From Cadophora sp. MPI-SDFR-AT-0126 (lineage: Eukaryota; Ascomycota; Leotiomycetes; Helotiales; Ploettnerulaceae): 64,000 bases of DNA. A model generated the notes under the pieces. The model had not been told where the DNA came from, made no database searches, and saw nothing but the letters and a program-made list of their open reading frames with translations. The stretch covers positions 2,914,001-2,978,000 of the forward strand of contig JAGMVK010000001.1 in NCBI GenBank assembly GCA_020747065.1. Direction: 5' to 3'. Shown piece after piece: positions 58,708-64,000 of the stretch (within the stretch, counting starts at the first letter, position 1; each line of letters begins with the position of its first letter). Made by a program: the position numbers and the translations under genes.

Positions 58708-59052
58708 ATGGGATCGGGAACACCCCAGCTGGATGCACTTCAAAAACCCGAGCGGCTGCAAGAGATTCTCAAGCATGACAATATGGACGATTGCACGCCG
58801 TGCAGACTAACAGGTTTGTCTATCATCAGTCTGTTGCACAAATCATTCCTTGCTCATATATCGTCTTTAGGAGCTGCTGCATTCATGGGCTTGGGCGCGT
58901 ATAGCTACTTTTCTGGACACTCTCAGCTCAAGGCACAGCAAGCCAAAATACTCCAAAGCAAGAGCATTTTCGGCATGAGAAGTCGGCAGGCGGGAATAAC
59001 TGGAACTGCTCTTGTACTCGCTGGCATGGGCTTCTGGCGGCTAGTCAATTAG
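58708..59052 (+). CDS. DMAC1-like (DUF4536) small mitochondrial membrane protein
   Basis: Two exons, 58708-58813 and 58871-59052, give 95 aa. The 57-bp intron (GTTTGT..TTTAG) contains no stop and is a multiple of three, so unspliced mRNA would encode 114 aa. The motif DDCTPCRLTG directly precedes a first hydrophobic helix (AAAFMGLGAYSYF); a second hydrophobic segment lies at the C-terminus (GITGTALVLAGMGFW). A CxxC-type pair ahead of two short membrane segments is the pattern of the DMAC1/TMEM261 group, which helps assemble respiratory complex I in animals. Family assignment is from motif layout only. Confidence 0.65.
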   Translation: MGSGTPQLDALQKPERLQEILKHDNMDDCTPCRLTGLSIISLLHKSFLAHISSLGAAAFMGLGAYSYFSGHSQLKAQQAKILQSKSIFGMRSRQAGITGTALVLAGMGFWRLVN

Positions 59053-60085
59053 CATGGAGCCAACCGGATCACACGCATTTGATGGATGGTGTTGCCTCGA
59101 ATGTCTCTTGAAGAATATCTCTCAACTCAACCGAACATATCTCTACTCAACTTTCCCCCCTCATCGACTTGGATATCCATACGGAATCGAAAGGTATCGA
59201 AATGGCTTATGATTTCCCCCTCCAAAGCCAAATCGCGACCCGTCAAACGGTAATGCAATCATATACACATTGGGAGGACGCAACAGTCCGACCAGTCATC
59301 ACCGGTGCGCTGGAAGACTGTCTCACGTTGCCAGTTGACTTCTGCGGACTTTGAAGCCTTGAATTCTCCCGCGGGGGGAGGGAATCGAGACGCGCAATGG
59401 GGAATGCATGGACCCCTACTATCGAAAGTGTAGTGTTTTGATTCGCAACGAGGGGCGTAAAGCTGGCAACGGATGCAGAAAAATTGCACGCAATTTCGCT
59501 TTCATTTCGCGATCTGGCGGCGTGAAGCTTCAGAAAAAAAGTTCCAGGGTGCTTGATACCGTATGTAGTAGAATGCCGAATCATCACCACTGAGCTTGTC
59601 ACCATGGATTGACTCTTCAGTATCTTGAAAGAGCGGCAAACACGTCTGGATGCAATGTAGAGTGAGATGGGTCAGGATTATTGTCGGGAAAACCTGATTA
59701 GAGCTGTACAATGAGGAGATGTAATTGGAAGAGAGTGATGAACTTGTTTTGGAACATCAATACCTTTCTAGGTCTTAAGGTTAGGCGTGAAGTGATGGAC
59801 GAGATGATTACCTACTCATGAATAGGAATTAGGACAAAAGCTCTACTGGGCATATTACCTGCACACATAACACATTGATGGGTAAGGCTCTCCTGCAATA
59901 CCAGAGGAAGCGTTTCTACAATTGACATTGACATCCTGAACTGTTTTTGGATTTATTATGGTAGCTTCCGAGGCTTCGTCAGCCTTGTCGCGCTATGGAA
60001 GATATTTCTGCCGTAACAGCTCCACCTTAATTTTGCTGCTTAATGTACCTTGGCCTTCTGAACATCAACAACACCTCACATCACA
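59053..60085. other. Intergenic upstream of rrp4
   Basis: About 1 kb without a supported gene. A 120-codon minus-strand frame at 59243-59605 is open but has no domain, splice or compositional support. Confidence 0.4.
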
Positions 60086-61157
60086 ATGGCCATTACCATA
60101 CTCGCTCCTACGCCCATAGTGCCAAATCAACGGGCATATGATTACAGCGATGATTCCGACGATGGTGGTACGGATCTGGGGGGAGATTCGAATATGCGCC
60201 CTGCCAAACGGGCACGAACTTCCGCAAAAGGTCTCGTTACACCAGGAGAGACCGTGACTGACGACCCTCAATGGATGAGGTAAGCTTCGTCGTGTTCTTC
60301 AAAACAACTTTAAAGTCTAGCTAATAGAACTCAGGGGTCATGGCACATATGTGGCGTCTTCCAGCACCGAAATCATCGCTACAGTAGCGGGCACAATACA
60401 GAAAACCAACAAGCTCCTCTCAGTTCGGCCTCTCCGCGCGCGATATAATCCAGAGATTGGAGACCTAGTTGTTGGCAGAATTGTGGAAGTACAAGCCAAG
60501 CGCTGGCGCGTGGATGTTGGAGCACCTGTCCTTGCTGGCCTGCCCCTCTCAGCCATCAATCTTCCAGGTGGAATCTTGCGGAAAAGAACAGACACGGACG
60601 AGCTACAGATCAGAACCTTCTTCTCTGAGGGCGATCTTTTGGTTGCGGAGGTACAGAGTCTATATCAAGATGGAAGCGCTTCACTGCATACTAGAAGTTT
60701 GAAGTATGGCAAGCTTAGGAATGGAGTGTTCATGAGTGTCACTGGAACAGGTGGAGGGGGAGGAGTGGTCAGATCTAGGAGGCAGGTCTGGACTATTGAG
60801 ACCGTATCTGGTGGGGGCAAGATTGACATCATCCTAGGAGTCAATGGTTACATTTGGATCAGTAAACACGTGGAAATTGCCGGTGGGGATACTGCTGTTA
60901 CGAGAATGGAGGAAGTAGTAACCAGCACGGTATATTCGAGTCAAAACGACGAGATTACCCCGGAGACTCGGAGGGAAATTTCTCGGATCCGAGGTGTGAT
61001 CAACTTGCTAGTAGAGGAAGGCATAAGAGTTGATGAGGATACGGTCATGAAGGGCTACGAAGCAGCTGTTTTGGTTGAAACTGAGGACGGAGAAAACAGT
61101 GGACATCTTGGAGGCGAAATGGGCAAGAAAGTCCTGTTATTGATGAGCGACATTTAG
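60086..61157 (+). CDS. rrp4: Rrp4, RNA-binding subunit of the exosome
   Basis: Cap subunit of the 3'-5' RNA-degrading exosome, in nucleus and cytoplasm. Exons 60086-60279 and 60335-61157 (55-bp intron, AG then G at phase 2) give 338 aa. A short disordered, acidic start ([10 protein letters not shown], then [10 protein letters not shown]) is followed by the N-terminal strand domain ([19 protein letters not shown]), an S1 domain ([21 protein letters not shown]) and a KH-type domain with [10 protein letters not shown]. Order and length match fungal Rrp4. A glycine run (TGGGGGVV) lies between S1 and KH. Confidence 0.93.
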
Positions 61158-62209
61158 CTCGAGCATGCAACCGAGTCATGAACTGATGGAAAGCAGCTAC
61201 TGGTATGGGGCTCTGCGAAGGCTGTCGAAGAGATCTGGGCTTGGACTTTGTAAAATCGGTGGGTCTCCCGCTCCCTGTCAACCCAATCGTTAAAAATCGA
61301 TCAACCGAGGCATGAACAAGGGTTGAAAAGATGTCACAAATGTTCAAAATATGCGAAGGCAGGTATGATGCTAATAACGTGGATTTTGTAGAGCACAACG
61401 AATGTGCAGAGGTGTACAGAAAATCATTCGACCGCTTTTAACATTATTGATATTTTGATTTGCGAGTGACTGATCAAACACAGATTCGAGAACGAGAAAA
61501 TAAAGATCGAATCAAGACCCTGCCGGCTGTCAATACACGAAATTCGGAAGCGAGAAGTATTCAGCCCCGAAATTCATTCGGCGATAAGGAGAAAACTTTT
61601 CTTTCACTCAATCCGCTTTTAAAGTTTCAAGGTTTGGCACTACAGCATGGAATAGAATCCCTGCATACACCGCTGAAGCTCTAAGTGGGGTTGACGACAC
61701 CAAGGCGACGAGACGTCACTTGAGGCGGAATTTTCTGTCTGCTTCTGCCACGAGTACAGTAGAAGTACATCCATCCACAAATATGCACACTACTCATGGT
61801 GAGCCCTTGTTGATTCATAGACCGATACACTACCGGCATGCTCCAAGTCTTGTCTCGGATCTAGTGCACGAGTTTCTACTGGCCAATTCATCAAATCCGA
61901 GGAACAAGCATACGGAACGGCATTCCATTACCCATAAATTTATTCTATCTTTGACCATGTCAGCTGTATTCCTCTACTAGCGGTGACACAATTGATCCAC
62001 CGCAGCAAGATCGATTATGAAGCTTCTTCCAGACCGAATCTTTTCTTCGGAGGTAAGTCGCTGAGTGCTTCATATATATATCAGAGATACCTCCTCGTTC
62101 TTTTGTCTTTCACATCATTCTCAGTTTACTGGATCTTTCCAACGATTCAACTGCCTTCCCACCGCATATCACGTCCTTTACATTTAGCATTTATCCTCCA
62201 AGCGCAAAC
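61158..62209. promoter_or_regulatory. Intergenic and promoter of the alcohol dehydrogenase gene
   Basis: About 1 kb without a supported gene. A TATA-like run of alternating T and A lies at about 62072-62081, about 130 bp before the ADH start codon, a reasonable place for a TATA box. Pyrimidine-rich patches follow it. Confidence 0.45.
62072..62081 (+). promoter_or_regulatory. TATA-like element upstream of the ADH gene
   Basis: Ten bases of alternating A/T, about 130 bp before the ATG at 62210. Position suits a core promoter element, but this is unproven. Confidence 0.35.
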
Positions 62210-63337
62210 ATGGTCAAGATGGTCGAGTTCACGGTCTTCAAAGGCTCCAGGGAGGGAAAGATCGTCCAGTCTACTACAAAAAAGGACATTAAATCGGATG
62301 AGGTTTTGATCAAAGTCACGCATTCTGGACTTTGTGGAACGGATGAGCATTTTAAGCGCATCGATATGGTGCTCGGCCATGAAGGTGCAGGTGTTGTCGA
62401 AGTAAGTCAACGTGCTGCATTTCTAGTACATGGTCTCTAAGTTCAGTCAGGAAATCGGAGCAGCAGTCACAACGTATGCCAAGGGAGATTCAGTTGGATG
62501 GGGATATCAACACGATTCCTGCAACCACTGCAAGCAGTGCCTTACTGGCCACGAGACTTTGTGCCCCGAACGAGCAATGTATGGATATCACGATCACGAC
62601 CAAGGTTCTTTCGCCTACTACGCTATCTGGAAGGCGGATTACATTTTCAGGATCCCAGATTCCATCCCAAGGGAATTTGCTGCACCACTTGTAAGTTCCA
62701 ACATCCTCTTATGTTGCGACACCACAACACCATTTTTTATCTTGAAAACGAGACTAAGTCACACCAGCAATGCGGCGGCGCGACTGTCTACAACGCTCTG
62801 CGGTCCTTCGATACCAAGCCTTCCCACCGCGTAGGTATAATCGGAATCGGTGGCCTCGGTCATCTCGCCATTCAATTCGCATCCAAGATGGGCTGCCATG
62901 TCACCGTCTTCTCCAGCACAGACAGCAAGCGTGACGAAGCCATGAAGCTCGGCGCCAACGAGTTCGTCACCACCAAAGGGGTGAAAGAGCTCCAAGTATC
63001 CGGAAAGATTGATCACCTGCTCATCTGCACCTCTTTCCAGCCAGACTGGAAGCAGTTCTTGCCTATCATGGCTCCAGGTGGTACTCTGTACCCTTTGACT
63101 GTCTCGCAAGACGACTTGACTATCCCGTACATGCCCATTCTTGAAGGCGAGTTGAAGGTCCAGGGAAGTCTTGTGGCCGCCAGAGCAGTGCACAATGAGA
63201 TGCTTGCCTTCGCCGCCCAGCATCAAATCAGACCTCTTATTGAGAAGTTCCCCATGACTGTGGAGGGTATTGAGGCGTGTATGAAGAAGTTGGAGGAAGG
63301 GAATATGAGATATCGTGGTGTTTTGATTGCACCCTAG
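62210..63337 (+). CDS. Zinc-dependent alcohol dehydrogenase (MDR family, Adh6/CAD-like)
   Basis: Reduces aldehydes or oxidises alcohols with NAD(P). Exons 62210-62401, 62451-62690 and 62768-63337 join at phase 0 (introns 49 and 77 bp), giving 333 aa. Catalytic zinc ligands are visible in GLCGTDEH, GHEGAGVV and the QCGGATVYNA cysteine. The structural-zinc loop has four cysteines (SCNHCKQCLTGHETLC). The cofactor loop is GIGGLGHLAIQFA, and the following strand ends VTVFSSTDSKRDEA; Ser and Arg/Lys just after it hint at NADP. No secretion signal. Aldehyde substrate is unknown. Confidence 0.92.
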
Positions 63338-63427
63338 GTGCGTGTATGGATTAGGAGTTCAGCATTGGTGGCGTTTAGGAGCGTAGCATGTAAAATGAAG
63401 TGAAATTATATTTCCGAACAATCACCT
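63338..63427. other. 3' region of the ADH gene
   Basis: Short gap between the ADH stop and the possible small gene. Nothing else is seen. Confidence 0.4.
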
Positions 63428-63784
63428 ATGGCAATAAAACCAGAGAACTCAGACGTCAAGTCATCGAAATACACGCCCTTTCGCCCTTTCGTTCCGGATA
63501 AGGAGTGGCCGCGTTCTGGGAAGCAACGGTGAGTTTCCGTGGGGAAATCGGGCTCGGGAGAGAATAGTAGGTCCTCAGACACCTGGGTTATCTTCACATT
63601 GAGAGACGACTTCGATTTAGCTCATAGAAACCAGGTCTCATCTCAGATGCCATACTCTGTGCTCAGAAGATATGCATATGCGGATTTACACCCAGGCTGC
63701 CAGGTAAGCAATAGTCTAACTTTGTGGTCTATCTCCGAGGCGAAAGCGAAAGGCTGGGCCAAACATGAGATCGGGCAGATCTGA
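63428..63784 (+). CDS. Possible small unknown gene (104 aa)
   Basis: Exon 63428-63528 (start MAIKPENSDVKSSKYTPF) ends in a GTGAGT donor, and the acceptor at 63570 keeps frame with SSDTWVIFTLRDDFDLAHRN. This intron would be 42 bp. The frame then continues to a stop at 63784, or splices again at GTAAGC (63704) to an acceptor at 63824 with a different short tail. The peptide is globular-looking, with mixed charge and aromatic residues. No family recognised, and the gene may continue beyond what I can see. Confidence 0.3.
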
Positions 63785-64000
63785 GGAAGTGCAAATATGG
63801 ATATGAGAACTTTTCTCTCTCTAGCTTTCCGCGAGCTTACGCTGCAAATGCGATGTGCAACAGCAGTTCCCATGGCTATGTGCGTTCATTTCGGTATAAG
63901 TGTCTCTTGAAGGGCGTCGGGCAATATTGCAGAGATTTCGTTGTTGTTGGCTTGCCAGAAATCGATCTTGGGGTTTAGAATGTCCTACCTTGAAGGTTTG

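Noticed and set aside
59243..59605. 120-codon minus-strand frame between the DMAC1-like and rrp4 genes
   Set aside because: No family features or splice evidence; likely chance.

Overview
The window looks like nuclear DNA of a filamentous ascomycete (Pezizomycotina; a leotiomycete-like fungus is my guess, not shown by the sequence). Genes are 1-5 kb apart on both strands. Most introns are 40-100 bp, with GT..AG ends and GCTAAC-like branch sites. The proteins are typical fungal housekeeping and regulatory families. I see no operons, CRISPR arrays, rRNA, convincing tRNA, intact transposons or secondary-metabolite cluster. Exon coordinates were worked out by hand from reading frame, splice sites and protein-family fit; no search was run.

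Layout, left to right. The 3' end of a + strand gene lies at 1-143, followed by about 4 kb without a convincing gene, ending in a low-complexity leader. Next come a Wee1/Swe1-type kinase (4397-8017 +), a secreted TAP-like serine hydrolase with many introns (8613-11113 -), the 18S rRNA dimethylase Dim1 (11920-13214 +), an unknown two-exon gene (14183-15110 -), a GT-B glycosyltransferase-like gene (15695-16801 +) and a Mit1-type chromatin remodeler (17473-about 23652 +). A gene-poor stretch leads to a CCCH zinc-finger gene (26939-28413 +), a HAPSTR1/C16orf72-like gene (30002-30856 -), an ISWI remodeler (31554-35205 +), a HAD phosphatase-like gene (35805-37208 +), a Ste7-type MAP kinase kinase (37482-39241 -), Spt6 (40971-45365 +) and an Osh3-type oxysterol-binding protein (47096-50207 +).

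The right third holds two neighbouring + strand genes of unknown function (52095-53198 and 53847-56392) that share a short C-terminal module. In the second gene the module is repeated as a row of in-phase exons; this is the most unusual feature of the window. Then come the AP-3 mu subunit (56714-58464 -), a small DMAC1-like mitochondrial membrane protein (58708-59052 +), the exosome subunit Rrp4 (60086-61157 +), a zinc alcohol dehydrogenase (62210-63337 +) and a possible small gene at the right edge.

The genes do not form one pathway. Loose themes are chromatin and transcription (Mit1, ISWI, Spt6), ribosome and RNA processing (Dim1, Rrp4), signalling and cell cycle (Wee1, Ste7-like MAPKK) and membrane traffic or lipid exchange (Osh3-like, AP-3 mu).
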